A stretch of DNA of 64,000 nt from Pontibacter mucosus (GCF_003054055.1 NZ_QBKI01000001.1:742824-806823), one strand, 5' to 3'; shown: positions 46,609 through 55,182, counted from the stretch's first letter. The notes: a model not told the origin generated them from the sequence alone. Program-made: numbers and translations.

Positions 46609-47094
46609 TTGTTACTGAGCCCTGTGGTGTTTGTGGAAGTATTGAAGTACCTTTCGGTGTACCTGATGAGCATGGTGAAGTTCATTGGAGGTCCGCTGAC
46701 AGGTGTTTCGCTTGGCTTATCTTACCCTGAAACCGTGCTGCTAACAGTGGCCGGCATGATGACCAGTGTTACCATCTTCTCTACCATCGGTAAGGCGGTG
46801 GCCAAATGGATCTCGCAACGCAGGCGGGCTAGGCAAAAGCCGGTGTTTAGCAAACGGACCCGCCGAATCATACGGGTGTGGCAGCATTTCGGCGTTCCGG
46901 GCGTGGCTTTTCTGACACCCGTAATCTTTACCCCTATCTTCGGCACGCTGGTCGTAGCGCTCTTCGGAGCCCCACGCAAAAACATCTTCCTGCATATGCT
47001 CTGGAGTTCCATTTTCTGGAGCTCTGTCTTAAACCTGATGGTATTTGAGTTCGGCGATATGGCTGAGCATTTGCTTTTGAATATTAAGCTGTGA
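46609..47094 (+). CDS. Small polytopic membrane protein, hypothetical
   Basis: A 161-residue membrane protein with three or more helices (LYLMSMVKFIGGPLTGVSLGL, VLLTVAGMMTSVTIFSTIG, GVAFLTPVIFTPIFGTLVVALF, MLWSSIFWSSVLNLMVF) and a basic loop (SQRRRARQKPVFSKRTRR). The PLTGVSLGLSYPETVLL pattern and the terminal loop resemble small multidrug-export/SNARE-associated-type membrane proteins, but the family is not certain. The start is uncertain: the TTG at 46609 is the first in frame, and a GTG at 46624 is an alternative. Confidence 0.6.
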   Translation: MLLSPVVFVEVLKYLSVYLMSMVKFIGGPLTGVSLGLSYPETVLLTVAGMMTSVTIFSTIGKAVAKWISQRRRARQKPVFSKRTRRIIRVWQHFGVPGVAFLTPVIFTPIFGTLVVALFGAPRKNIFLHMLWSSIFWSSVLNLMVFEFGDMAEHLLLNIKL

Positions 47095-47105
47095 GGCTTG
47101 CGGAG

Positions 47106-47780
47106 TTAAATAGTGCCGGGTCCAACCACCCCTGGCGGAAAATCAACCCCTCCCCGCCCCTCCCCTAAAAACAGGGGAGGGGGTTCTGCCATACCGGGTC
47201 CAACCACCCCTTCCCCCTCCTTGTCTAAGGCGGGGAGTCTGTTATTGCCACTGCTGAAGTATAAGTTTCATAGCCTTGGTTCTCGCGCGGACAGGTCGCG
47301 ACCTGTCCCTACAAAGTATAAACCAACCCCTAGCCACTCCGGGGAGGGGGATCATTTGCTGACGATTACATCCCCTACCCCCTTCAAAGGGGGACTCTGG
47401 CTGAAGCTCCGTTAGCCATGGCTATCGAATGATTCCCAGCCTTTGGGTTGAGCGCCTTGTAGATTTCCGGTGCCGCAGGCAGCCCGAGGCACGAGGGCAG
47501 GAAATGTACACCGCGCGATGCCCGAAGGCGAGGCCTCCCGGCCTTGAGGGAGCCAAAGTATGAAGTGCAACTTTAGGTTTGTGGGGCTGGAGGATGAACG
47601 GCAGCTAGAAAGGAGAGCTTGTGTCCAGTGGAAGGAAGCGGCGGCTAGGAAAGTATAAACCAGCAGGTATAAAGTATAGCCAAAGTATAAATGTATGCCT
47701 TTAAAGCCAGTTGGGTTATAAATCCAACCTCATGCTAGGCACGAGTTGCAAACTCGCGCCAGCGATTGCGGTAAAGTATA
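47106..47780 (+). repeat. Composite intergenic repeat mosaic, copy 3
   Basis: No gene. In order: a first GGGTCCAACC fragment (47109), CCCCTCC/GGGGAGG (47140-47172), the full GGGTCCAACC element (47191-47249), AAGTATAAGTTTCATAG, a GGACAGG/CCTGTCC hairpin, and CCCCCTTCAAAGGGGG. These are followed by the ~250-bp unit (47411-47657), an AAGTATA cluster (47650-47695) and a GGGTTATAAATCCAACC...GAGTTGCAAACTCGCG element. The order matches copies 2 and 4. Confidence 0.8.
47411..47657 (+). repeat. ~250-bp interspersed unit, copy B
   Basis: Shares with copies A, C and D the block CCCAGCCTTTGGGTTGAGCG, the GGCC/GGCC hairpin, GGAGGATGAACGGCAGCTAG and GTGGAAGGAAGCGG. The segment between the two halves (47477-47500) is shortened and different from A and C. 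Confidence 0.88.
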
Positions 47781-47864
47781 CCTTACGCAGACTTGGAAGC
47801 CCTCAACAGAACGGATTCCGGACAACGATGTCCAGAACAGCGGAAGGTTACCTGGGAAATACCA

Positions 47865-49223
47865 TTACTTCCTGCGACTGCCTTTCTTCTTAGTTTTCTG
47901 CCAGCCAGAGTTCTTCGGGTCGCCTTTCTTCTTGCCCTTCTCAAAATTAGACTTATGCTTGCTTTGCTTCTCATGGAAAGCACCTTTAAAGTCAGGGTTC
48001 TCCAGGCGCTTTTGGTGATCTATGTCGCGGGCGATGGCCTGCTGCTCCTCAAAGGTTATCTCATGGATCTTTACTTCCGGCGGCATCGGCTGTTCCGGTA
48101 TCTGCATCCGTATAAGCTTTTCTATCTTGCGGATATGGTACATTTCGGCCGGGTTGGCGAATGTGATGGCGGCCCCTTCGTTCTCAGCCCGACCTGTTCT
48201 GCCGATGCGATGCACGTAATCTTCGTACACAAACGGTACATCAAAGTTGATCACATGGCTCACCATGCTCACGTCAATCCCTCTTGAAGCCACATCCGTA
48301 GCCACCAAAAAGCGCACATCGCCGCCTTTAAAGGCCTCCATGGAGTTGATGCGCGTGTTCTGCCCTTTGTTGCCGTGTATGGCCCGCACCTCTCCATACT
48401 CTTTCCGCTCCAGGAACTTGGCCACATCCTCCGCATTTTTCTTGCTTCTGGTAAAGATGATCACGCGGTTAAACACCTCCCTGTCCTGAATGATGTGCTC
48501 GAGCATTGCGATTTTGGTGCGCAGGTTGGGCACCTGGTACAAGGTCTGGCTCACGGTTTCGACGGGCGTGGCCTGCGGCGTAACCTCTATGCGGGTCGGG
48601 AATTCGAGAAACTCTTCCGACAACTCTACCACTTTGGGGTGCATCGTGGCGGAGAACAGCAGGTTCTGGCGCTTACGCGGGATTACTTCCAGCATCTGGC
48701 GGATCTGAGGCATAAAGCCCATGTCCATCATTTTGTCGGCCTCGTCCAGCACCAGCGTTTTTACTTCTTTCAGTACCAGCTCGCCTTTCAGGTATAGTTC
48801 CATCAGGCGCTTTGGTGTGGCTACCAGAATGTCGACGCCCTTGTTTATCGTCTCAATCTGCGTTTTTGGGCCCAGTCCGCCGTAGATGGCCGTGTGGCGG
48901 ATGTCGGTATACTTGCCCAGGAGCGTGATGTGCTCCTCTATCTGCATGACCAGCTCGCGGGTCGGGGCCAGTATGATGGCGCGCGGGTTCAGGCCCTGCG
49001 CATATTTTACCTTCATCAGGATAGGCAACAGGAAAGCCGCCGTTTTGCCGGTGCCGGTCTGGGCAATGCCCATCACGTCGTGGCCACCCATTATCACCGG
49101 GATGGCCTTTAACTGTATGGGCGTTGGTTTCTCGTAGCCAGCTTCTTCAATGGCATTCAGCAACTGCCTGTTCAGTTTAAAATCCTCGAACGTGGTGACT
49201 TCTTTCTCTGCTTCTTCTGCCAT
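47865..49223 (-). CDS. DEAD-box RNA helicase, RhlE-like
   Basis: A 452-residue ATP-dependent RNA helicase. Q-motif region PTPIQLKAIPVIMGG, Walker A AQTGTGKTAAFL, motif II LVLDEADKMMDMG, motif III LLFSATM and motif VI HRIGRTGRAENEG are all present. The C-terminal ~60 residues are lysine-rich and disordered (KKKGDPKNSGWQKTKKKGSRRK), typical of the RhlE group that aids ribosome assembly or cold adaptation. Confidence 0.93.
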   Translation of the reverse strand: MAEEAEKEVTTFEDFKLNRQLLNAIEEAGYEKPTPIQLKAIPVIMGGHDVMGIAQTGTGKTAAFLLPILMKVKYAQGLNPRAIILAPTRELVMQIEEHITLLGKYTDIRHTAIYGGLGPKTQIETINKGVDILVATPKRLMELYLKGELVLKEVKTLVLDEADKMMDMGFMPQIRQMLEVIPRKRQNLLFSATMHPKVVELSEEFLEFPTRIEVTPQATPVETVSQTLYQVPNLRTKIAMLEHIIQDREVFNRVIIFTRSKKNAEDVAKFLERKEYGEVRAIHGNKGQNTRINSMEAFKGGDVRFLVATDVASRGIDVSMVSHVINFDVPFVYEDYVHRIGRTGRAENEGAAITFANPAEMYHIRKIEKLIRMQIPEQPMPPEVKIHEITFEEQQAIARDIDHQKRLENPDFKGAFHEKQSKHKSNFEKGKKKGDPKNSGWQKTKKKGSRRK

Positions 49224-49343
49224 GGCTATACTTTATACTTGGTGTTTTAATGCAAAGGTACGGGATTTTTGCGGGAGGGAGGTGAAGCTGGTGTAAAGCC
49301 GACCGGTAAAATGCGTATATTGTTGCTGATACTTATATGAAGT

Positions 49344-49529
49344 ATGGAAAAAGTTGTTAGAAAAATTAGCCTTAGAGATCAACAGTCGGATTACGCATAC
49401 TGGCAGTCCAAATCGCCACAGGAGCGCTTGGCAGCTATTGAATTACTTCGCAGCCAATACATAAAATTTATAAAGAAAGATGTTGAGCCAAGACTTCAGA
49501 GAGTTTGTAGAATTATTAAACAAGCATAA
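49344..49529 (+). CDS. Small partner of the nucleotidyltransferase, antitoxin candidate
   Basis: A 61-residue basic protein (MEKVVRKISLRDQQSDYAYW at the start, RLQRVCRIIKQA at the end). It overlaps the start of the nucleotidyltransferase gene by 50 bp, so the two must be co-transcribed. Similar small genes precede DUF6036-type nucleotidyltransferases in other Bacteroidota, and together they resemble a toxin-antitoxin pair. The antitoxin role is inferred. The region is AT-richer than its surroundings. Confidence 0.6.
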   Translation: MEKVVRKISLRDQQSDYAYWQSKSPQERLAAIELLRSQYIKFIKKDVEPRLQRVCRIIKQA

Positions 49530-49917
49530 AGTTAAGTATCTGATAGTGGGCGGCTATGCAGTTGGTATACACGGGCACCCCAGGTACACGGGTGATCTGG
49601 ATGTATGGATAAGTCCTGATGAAGAAACCGCTAATACTATGGTAAAGGTAATGCAGGAGTTTGGGTTTGGCAGCTTTGGTTTGACAGAGAAAGACTTTCT
49701 CGCCAAAGAAAATATCATTCAGTTAGGTTACCCTCCCCTCAGGATAGATGTGCTTACAAGTATAGACGGTGTAAAGTTTGAAGAATGCTATCCTAATAAA
49801 GTTGTGATAGAAGATGAAGGTGTACCAGTCAATTTTATCAGCTTAAAAGATCTTCGTAAGAACAAGGAGAGTAGTGGGCGCAGGCGAGATTTGGATGATT
49901 TGGAAAATTTAACTTAA
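49480..49917 (+). CDS. Nucleotidyltransferase of the DUF6036/AbiEii-like type
   Basis: A 145-residue minimal nucleotidyltransferase: YLIVGGYAVGIHGHPRYTGDLDVWI carries the G-G-(Y/A) and the D-x-D metal-binding pair, followed by PPLRIDVLTSIDGV. Relatives include AbiEii-type toxins and MNT/HEPN partners, which transfer nucleotides to RNA or protein targets. Given the overlapping small gene in front, a toxin-antitoxin module is plausible. It sits in an AT-rich patch between a DEAD-box helicase and a serpin. Confidence 0.75.
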   Translation: MLSQDFREFVELLNKHKVKYLIVGGYAVGIHGHPRYTGDLDVWISPDEETANTMVKVMQEFGFGSFGLTEKDFLAKENIIQLGYPPLRIDVLTSIDGVKFEECYPNKVVIEDEGVPVNFISLKDLRKNKESSGRRRDLDDLENLT

Positions 49918-49936
49918 CTCACAAAAGTCTGCATCA

Positions 49937-50104
49937 ATGAAGGGGAGAGATAAAGAACTATATGCTAGGCAATACCCCGAAGTACAGAAATGGCTGAATC
50001 AATGCATTATATGCCAAACGACAGGGTATAAGCCCGAACTCCCTCAGAAAATTTATCCAGGCGTTTTAGCAGATAATATTAGGCAATACTACGACCCATT
50101 ATAA
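49937..50104 (+). CDS. 55-residue protein with CxxC, hypothetical
   Basis: A small open frame directly after the nucleotidyltransferase (19 nt gap) encoding KGRDKELYARQYPEVQKWLN, then QCIICQTTGYKPELPQK and ending in YYDPL. Its codon use and the IICQ cysteine pair look like a real protein, and I recall very similar short proteins in Bacteroidota. It is too short for most gene callers. It is possibly part of the same AT-rich module. Confidence 0.55.
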   Translation: MKGRDKELYARQYPEVQKWLNQCIICQTTGYKPELPQKIYPGVLADNIRQYYDPL

Positions 50105-50257
50105 GTAAATGAACTTGGTGTCTGTGCTATATGCGCGAGACACCTGTATCAGTAACAGCTACTTCTTGTAGGCATACTTCCTGAGCTTTTGCAACCCTTT
50201 GCCGGTCATAAGGGTCATTGGGAAAAGGACTTATACGTTGCCCATAACGCCACTGCC

Positions 50258-51484
50258 ATGAACAAAAATATGCTCCTGTTAAGTATAGCCACTGCGGCTG
50301 CCACGCTGTTCTCCGGTTGCCAGCAAGACGATGTGAAGGACAATACGCCCAACACACGCGCCCTGACGGTACAGGAGCAGAAGACCGTGGAAAGCTCCAA
50401 CGACTTTGCCTTTCGCGCCTTTGCACAGCTCAGCAAGGAAGAGCAGGAGAATGTGTTTATCTCGCCGCTAAGTATAAGTATGGCTTTGGCCATGACCTAC
50501 AATGGGGCCGATGGCGCTACCAAGGAAGCCATGCGGGAGACGCTGGGCTTTCAGCTGAGCTCGGACGAAGACATCAACAAATCTTATAAAGAACTGGACG
50601 CGCTGCTGAAGGGGGTAGATAAAAAAGTGGTTTTTACCTCGGCCAACTCGCTTTGGCATAGGAATGACTTAAAGCTGCAGACGCCGTTCGCAGAAACGAA
50701 CAAAACATACTTTAACGCCACGGTGAAAGGGCTGGATTTTGCCTCGCCAACTGCCAAAGACCAGATAAATAGCTGGGTTAAAAGCAACACCAATGGGAAG
50801 ATAGAGGACATTGTGGAAGAGATAAGCCCCGACCATGTGTTATTCCTCATCAACGCCATCTACTTTAAAGGCACCTGGACCTATAAATTCGATAAAAAGC
50901 TAACCCGGCCGGGTGTGTTCCACCTGGCGGGTGGCAGTACTCTGACCCATGATTTTATGACCCTGAAGGACGGGGGATATCTATACTATCACGCGGGGAA
51001 CAAGCAAATTATTGACCTGCCTTACGGAAACCAGCAGTTCAGCATGACGCTCCTTGTACCTGATGGCAGCAGTACGGTTGATGATGTAGTCGAAGAGTTG
51101 AGCGCCGAAAAATTAACGGCCTGGCTGGCAGAAGCACAGCCTACAAGTATGGAACTGCGCCTGCCCAAGTTCAAGCTGGAGTATGAGAAAGAATTGAAAG
51201 ACCTGTTGAAACAGTTGGGGATGGGCGTGGCCTTCACGGATTATGCCGATTTTAGCCGCATGGTAGAAGGGCACAGCAACCTGGCTATTTCGGAGGTAAA
51301 GCATAAAACCTTTTTGGAGGTGAACGAAGAGGGCACAGAAGCTGCCGCCGTAACTTCTGTTGAGGTGGTGTTTACCTCTGTGGGGCCACCCTCCATCCGC
51401 ATCGACAGACCCTTTGTTTTCCTTATCCGGGAGAAATCCTCCAATGCCATACTTTTCATCGGTAAGCTGATGCAGCCGGAATAG
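50258..51484 (+). CDS. Serpin lipoprotein (protease inhibitor)
   Basis: Serpins trap serine or cysteine proteases by a cleaved reactive loop. From the ATG at 50258 the product has 408 residues: a lipobox signal (LLLSIATAAATLFSGCQ), then the serpin fold (NVFISPLSISMALAMTYNGA, VLFLINAIYFKGTW). The hinge EEGTEAAAVTS precedes the reactive loop and the C-terminal FVFLIREKSSNAILFIGK. The hinge matches an inhibitory serpin (small residues at P15-P9). The P1 residue is not clear: the loop reads VEVVFTSVGPP. A longer upstream start was rejected as lacking a signal. Confidence 0.9.
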   Translation: MNKNMLLLSIATAAATLFSGCQQDDVKDNTPNTRALTVQEQKTVESSNDFAFRAFAQLSKEEQENVFISPLSISMALAMTYNGADGATKEAMRETLGFQLSSDEDINKSYKELDALLKGVDKKVVFTSANSLWHRNDLKLQTPFAETNKTYFNATVKGLDFASPTAKDQINSWVKSNTNGKIEDIVEEISPDHVLFLINAIYFKGTWTYKFDKKLTRPGVFHLAGGSTLTHDFMTLKDGGYLYYHAGNKQIIDLPYGNQQFSMTLLVPDGSSTVDDVVEELSAEKLTAWLAEAQPTSMELRLPKFKLEYEKELKDLLKQLGMGVAFTDYADFSRMVEGHSNLAISEVKHKTFLEVNEEGTEAAAVTSVEVVFTSVGPPSIRIDRPFVFLIREKSSNAILFIGKLMQPE

Positions 51485-51528
51485 CCCACAAACCAATAGG
51501 ATTTCTGCCGGAAACTAAGATAATGTGT

Positions 51529-51536
51529 TAATTTTG
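51529..51536 (+). promoter_or_regulatory. Probable -7 element before dihydroorotase
   Basis: TAATTTTG at 51529-51536 fits TAnnTTTG and lies 22 nt before the ATG. No good -33 at the expected distance. Confidence 0.45.
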
Positions 51537-51558
51537 CTCAACACGTATCTTAGCAAGT

Positions 51559-52893
51559 ATGAAATCTATCCTCATCAAGAACGCTCAACTCGTAAACGAA
51601 GGAAGTATAACCACGGCCGATGTGCTGGTGCAGAACGGACGCATCGCGCAGATTGGCCAAAGTATAACCGCCGACGCCGACCAAACCATCGACGCCACCG
51701 GTTTATACTTGCTGCCTGGCGTCATCGACGACCAGGTGCATTTCCGTGAGCCGGGCCTGACGCACAAGGCAAGTATAGCCACCGAGGCCCGGGCGGCGGT
51801 GGCAGGCGGCACCACCTCGTTTATGGAGATGCCCAACACGGTGCCCAACACCGTGACGCAGGAGCTGCTAGAGGATAAGTATAAAATCGCGGCAAAGACC
51901 TCGCTGGCCAACTACTCCTTTTACATGGGAGCCACCAACGACAACCTGGCCGAGGTGCTGCTCACCAACCCCAACACCGTTTGCGGCATCAAAATCTTCA
52001 TGGGCTCCTCCACGGGCAACATGCTGGTGGATAACGAGCAGACGCTGGAGCAGATTTTTTCGAAAGCCAAGCTGCCGATTGCCGTGCATTGCGAGGACGA
52101 GCAAACCATCCGGGACAACATGGCGCTGTACGAGGCCAAGTATGGCGACGACATCCCGGTGAAATGTCATCCCGAAATCCGCAACGAGGCCGCTTGCTTC
52201 AAGTCATCTTTCCTGGCCGTGAAGCTGGCCGAGAAGTATAACACCCGCCTGCACATCCTGCACATCTCCACGGAAGAGGAACTGAAGCTGTTCCGCAACG
52301 ACATTCCGTTGGAGCAAAAGCGCATCACCGCCGAAGTATGCGTGCACCACCTGTGGTTCGATAAAGAGGATTACGATACCTATGGCACCCAGATAAAGTG
52401 TAACCCAGCCGTAAAAGAGGCGCGCCACAAAGCGGGGCTGCTGAAAGGGCTGCTGGAGGATAAACTGGATGTAATCGCCACCGACCACGCGCCGCACCTG
52501 TGGGAAGAGAAGCAGGGCAAGTATAAGCAGGCGCCGTCTGGGGTGCCGCTGGTGCAGCACTCGCTGCAGATGATGCTCGAGTTTGTAAAGCAGGGCAAGC
52601 TGACGCTGGAGAAAGTGGTGGAGAAAATGGCGCACGCGCCGGCTATACTTTTCAACGTGCGCGAGCGCGGCTACATCCGCGAAGGCTACTGGGCCGACCT
52701 GGTGCTCGTAGACCTGAACAAGCCTTACACGGTAACCAAAGAAAACACCTACTACAAATGCGGCTGGTCGCCGTTCGAGGGGCACACGTTCAGCTCCAGC
52801 ATCACCCACACGCTGGTTTCCGGTCACCTGGCCTTTGCCAACGGGGAATTTGACGAGAGCAAGAAAGGCGAGCGACTGCTGTTTGACAGGTAG
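51559..52893 (+). CDS. Dihydroorotase
   Basis: Third step of pyrimidine synthesis (carbamoyl-aspartate to dihydroorotate). The 444-residue amidohydrolase has DDQVHFREPG (metal-binding His pair near residue 60), GIKIFMGSSTGN with the carbamylated lysine (~K147), HCEDEQTI, LHILHIST and ATDHAPHL (metal Asp). It is the longer, class-I-like type found in Bacteroidota. Several AAGTATA words fall on AGT ATA (Ser-Ile) codons here (51603, 51660, 51771). A small zinc-ribbon gene follows 5 nt after the stop. Confidence 0.93.
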   Translation: MKSILIKNAQLVNEGSITTADVLVQNGRIAQIGQSITADADQTIDATGLYLLPGVIDDQVHFREPGLTHKASIATEARAAVAGGTTSFMEMPNTVPNTVTQELLEDKYKIAAKTSLANYSFYMGATNDNLAEVLLTNPNTVCGIKIFMGSSTGNMLVDNEQTLEQIFSKAKLPIAVHCEDEQTIRDNMALYEAKYGDDIPVKCHPEIRNEAACFKSSFLAVKLAEKYNTRLHILHISTEEELKLFRNDIPLEQKRITAEVCVHHLWFDKEDYDTYGTQIKCNPAVKEARHKAGLLKGLLEDKLDVIATDHAPHLWEEKQGKYKQAPSGVPLVQHSLQMMLEFVKQGKLTLEKVVEKMAHAPAILFNVRERGYIREGYWADLVLVDLNKPYTVTKENTYYKCGWSPFEGHTFSSSITHTLVSGHLAFANGEFDESKKGERLLFDR

Positions 52894-52898
52894 CAAGT

Positions 52899-53267
52899 AT
52901 GGAGCTGGAGAAATTTAAAGAGCTGCACGGCCGCTTTTTCGGGAAGGAGTTGCCGGAGGACGTAACCACTTCGGAGGAGTATGAGGCTTACATAGATGCC
53001 ATCCATGAGGATGAGGCCTGCTACAACTGGGCCACGGCCGAAAAGCTAAAAGCCCAAGGCTTTGCCTACGAAAGCTACTGCTGCCTGATGATGGCCGACA
53101 AAGTATACCAAAGCCTGGACGAGGACGGTGAGATAAAGTATGACGACCCGGATGTGATTATCAATAAATGGGATAAAGGACTGTACGGCATTCCGGTGCA
53201 TGATGGTAGTGCTACTATGGTTGTAATAAACTACTGCCCGTGGTGTGGCACCAAGCTGATTAACTAA
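52899..53267 (+). CDS. Small zinc-ribbon protein, DUF6980-like
   Basis: A 122-residue soluble protein. The C-terminus VVINYCPWCGTKL and the segment DVIINKWDKGLYGIPVHDGS resemble DUF6980, a family defined by that CPWCG end. The first half is acidic and helical. It begins 5 nt after the dihydroorotase stop and is probably co-transcribed. Function unknown. Confidence 0.6.
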   Translation: MELEKFKELHGRFFGKELPEDVTTSEEYEAYIDAIHEDEACYNWATAEKLKAQGFAYESYCCLMMADKVYQSLDEDGEIKYDDPDVIINKWDKGLYGIPVHDGSATMVVINYCPWCGTKLIN

Positions 53268-53480
53268 TGCTTTATACATGGTGCGAGTGTCCTCGCTCGT
53301 GGCGAAGTATAGTTCGGGCCTCCGTCCCGGTTGCAAACTCAACTTTTGCACTCGCTCGCCTCTGGCGAGTGTGAGCTATCCAGCGGCCTCTGGCCGCTAT
53401 GGTATAAAATATAGCAACTATACTTAGCGTGGCGGGACGCCACATGATACCCACACTCGCCAGACGAGAGCGAGAGAGTA
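53268..53480. repeat. Cluster of short intergenic hairpins
   Basis: At least four small palindromes in ~200 nt: CTCGCC-TCT-GGCGAG (53354-53368), AGCGGCC-TCT-GGCCGCT (53383-53399), GTGGCG-GGA-CGCCAC (53430-53444) and GCGAGTG/CACTCGC-type arms at the ends. Three of them have trinucleotide loops. No gene was found in this stretch. Confidence 0.65.
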
Positions 53481-53575
53481 TAATGACAGATATATATTCA
53501 TAAAAAATATACTTCTGATTTATAGCTTTTTGCGCTTCTGAGCTCTTTTTTGAGCTAAAAAATGCGCTCAGTGTA

Positions 53576-53605
53576 TTGCATTGTCTGAAATGCTATGTAT
53601 ATTTG
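53576..53605 (+). promoter_or_regulatory. Promoter of tRNA-His
   Basis: TTG at 53576-53578, 19-nt spacer, TATATTTG at 53598-53605, matching the Bacteroidota consensus. The tRNA begins 19 nt downstream. Confidence 0.75.
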
Positions 53606-53623
53606 CACACTCAAACGAGACAC

Positions 53624-53701
53624 GGTGGTTGTAGCTCAGTTGGTTAGAGCACCAGATTGTGATTCTGGGGGTCGTGGGTTCGAGCCCCATCTTCCACCCC
53701 A
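53624..53701 (+). tRNA. tRNA-His (anticodon GTG)
   Basis: A full cloverleaf: D arm GCTC...GAGC, anticodon stem CCAGA/TCTGG with loop TTGTGAT (anticodon GTG), T arm GTGGG-TTCGAGC-CCCAT and encoded CCA. The extra G at position -1 (53624) pairs with the discriminator C, a histidine-tRNA feature. The acceptor stem GTGGTTG with CTTCCAC has two apparent T-T mismatches at pairs 5-68 and 6-67. Confidence 0.93.
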
Positions 53702-53735
53702 AGCCCTTGAAGCGAACCTTCAAGGGCTTTTTTTA
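53701..53735 (+). terminator. tRNA-His terminator
   Basis: A perfect 12-bp stem, AAGCCCTTGAAG (53701-53712) and CTTCAAGGGCTT (53718-53729), then a T-run. Confidence 0.88.
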
Positions 53736-53794
53736 TTTATTTTGCACGAGCGTCTATTCACTCATGCAAAAATCACTCATTCAAAATTAAAAAT

Positions 53795-54718
53795 ATGAGC
53801 TTAGTAGTAGTAGGTTCGATGGCGTTTGATGCGCTGGAGACTCCCTTCGGAAAAACAGATAAAATCGTGGGTGGTGCGGCCACTTATATTTCCCTGTCGT
53901 CGTCATACTTTGTAAAGCCGGTAAACGTGGTATCGGTAGTGGGAGGTGATTTTGACCAGGACCACATTGCCCTGATGCACGAGCGCCATATCAGCACTGA
54001 GGGCGTGCAGGTAAAGGAGAACGAGAAGTCTTTCTTCTGGTCGGGCCGCTACTTCAACGACATGAACAGCCGCGAAACGCTGGCCACAGAGCTCAACGTG
54101 CTGGGCGATTTCGACCCGATCATCCCCGACAGCTACCAGGGCTGCGAGTACCTGATGCTGGGCAACCTGGCGCCGCAGGTGCAGAAAACGGTAATCGAGC
54201 GCCTTAGCAGCCGTCCGAAGCTGATCGTGATGGACACCATGAACTTCTGGATGGACATTGCCCTGGACGACCTGAAGGAAACCCTGAAACTGGTAGATGT
54301 GCTGTCGATTAACGACGAGGAGGCGCGCCAGCTCAGCGGCGACTACTCGTTGGTGAAGGCTGCCAAGAAGATTATGGCGATGGGGCCGAAGTTCCTCATC
54401 ATCAAAAAAGGTGAGCACGGTGCGTTGCTGTTCCACGAGGAGAAGGTATTCTTTGCCCCGGCCCTGCCCCTGGAGGAAGTGTTTGACCCAACCGGAGCGG
54501 GCGATACTTTTGCGGGTGGCTTCATCGGTTACCTGGCCAGCACAAAAGACATCAGCTTCGAGAGCATGAAGCGCGCCGTTATCTATGGTTCAGCCATGGC
54601 CTCGTTCTGCGTGGAGAAGTTCGGTACCGAGCGCCTCAAGAACCTCTCGCAGGAGGAGATTGACGCCCGCGTGCAGCAGTTCGTGAACCTGGTGGCGTTT
54701 GACACCGTGCTGCAGTAA
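53795..54718 (+). CDS. PfkB family carbohydrate kinase
   Basis: A 307-residue sugar kinase of the ribokinase/PfkB type. GGAATYISLSSSYF near residues 28-41 is the sugar-binding face, and DPTGAGDTFAGGFIGYL (about 229-245) has the catalytic aspartate and anion hole. The DYSLVKAAKKIMAMGPKFL segment and FFAPALPLEEVFDPTG complete the fold. The substrate is not evident; close relatives are annotated as generic sugar or adenosine kinases. Confidence 0.88.
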   Translation: MSLVVVGSMAFDALETPFGKTDKIVGGAATYISLSSSYFVKPVNVVSVVGGDFDQDHIALMHERHISTEGVQVKENEKSFFWSGRYFNDMNSRETLATELNVLGDFDPIIPDSYQGCEYLMLGNLAPQVQKTVIERLSSRPKLIVMDTMNFWMDIALDDLKETLKLVDVLSINDEEARQLSGDYSLVKAAKKIMAMGPKFLIIKKGEHGALLFHEEKVFFAPALPLEEVFDPTGAGDTFAGGFIGYLASTKDISFESMKRAVIYGSAMASFCVEKFGTERLKNLSQEEIDARVQQFVNLVAFDTVLQ

Positions 54719-54740
54719 GTATAGCCAAGTATAAAGTATA

Positions 54741-54768
54741 AAAGGGAGGCCTCGGCTTCCCTTTTTCT
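54741..54768 (+). terminator. Terminator of the PfkB gene
   Basis: Arms AAAGGGA and TCCCTTT around GGCCTCGGCT, with T-run after. Confidence 0.6.
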
Positions 54769-54903
54769 TTTTAGATATAGTACAATTATAATGCTCTTAA
54801 AAGGCTTGCAGATGACTTCTCTGGTTAGGTGAGTGGCAACTAAGTGCAACAAAGTATAGCCCGATGCGGTAAACTATACTATACACCAAGAGGAAAACAA
54901 GCT

Positions 54904-55104
54904 ATGAGCATCAAGAATGAGAATAAAAAGAAGTTGGATGAGCTGAAGAAAAATAATCCAAATCAGGAAGACCCCAATAAACTGATGGGCAACATTGAGA
55001 AAAACCCGGTGCGCAGCGCACTGAACAAAGACGATACTAAAGTGCAGAACCCGAACCGCAACCTGGCAAAGGGCGGTAACAACACGCCATACGATAAAAA
55101 GTAA
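54904..55104 (+). CDS. Small disordered hydrophilic protein
   Basis: A 66-residue highly charged, Asn/Lys-rich protein without hydrophobic segments (SIKNENKKKLDELKKNNPN, RNLAKGGNNTPYDKK). It starts at the ATG at 54904; 20 more residues upstream look like non-coding gap. It has its own probable terminator. It resembles the stress-type disordered proteins of many bacteria, but no family is recognised. Confidence 0.5.
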   Translation: MSIKNENKKKLDELKKNNPNQEDPNKLMGNIEKNPVRSALNKDDTKVQNPNRNLAKGGNNTPYDKK

Positions 55105-55147
55105 GGCGCCTTTCCAAGCAAAATAGACTATGAAAAACTAAGGAAGG

Positions 55148-55182
55148 GGGAAGTCCTGTAATAGGGCTTCCCTTTTTTATGT
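55148..55182 (+). terminator. Terminator of the 66-residue gene
   Basis: Arms GGGAAGTCC and GGGCTTCCC with one mismatch, then six T residues. Confidence 0.7.

Noticed and set aside
49480..49917. A complete prophage or defence island around the nucleotidyltransferase
   Set aside because: The flanking genes are ordinary housekeeping genes, and no integrase, phage or restriction genes occur.
53268..53480. The hairpin cluster as a CRISPR array
   Set aside because: The units differ in sequence and spacing and lack identical repeats with unique spacers. No cas gene is near.
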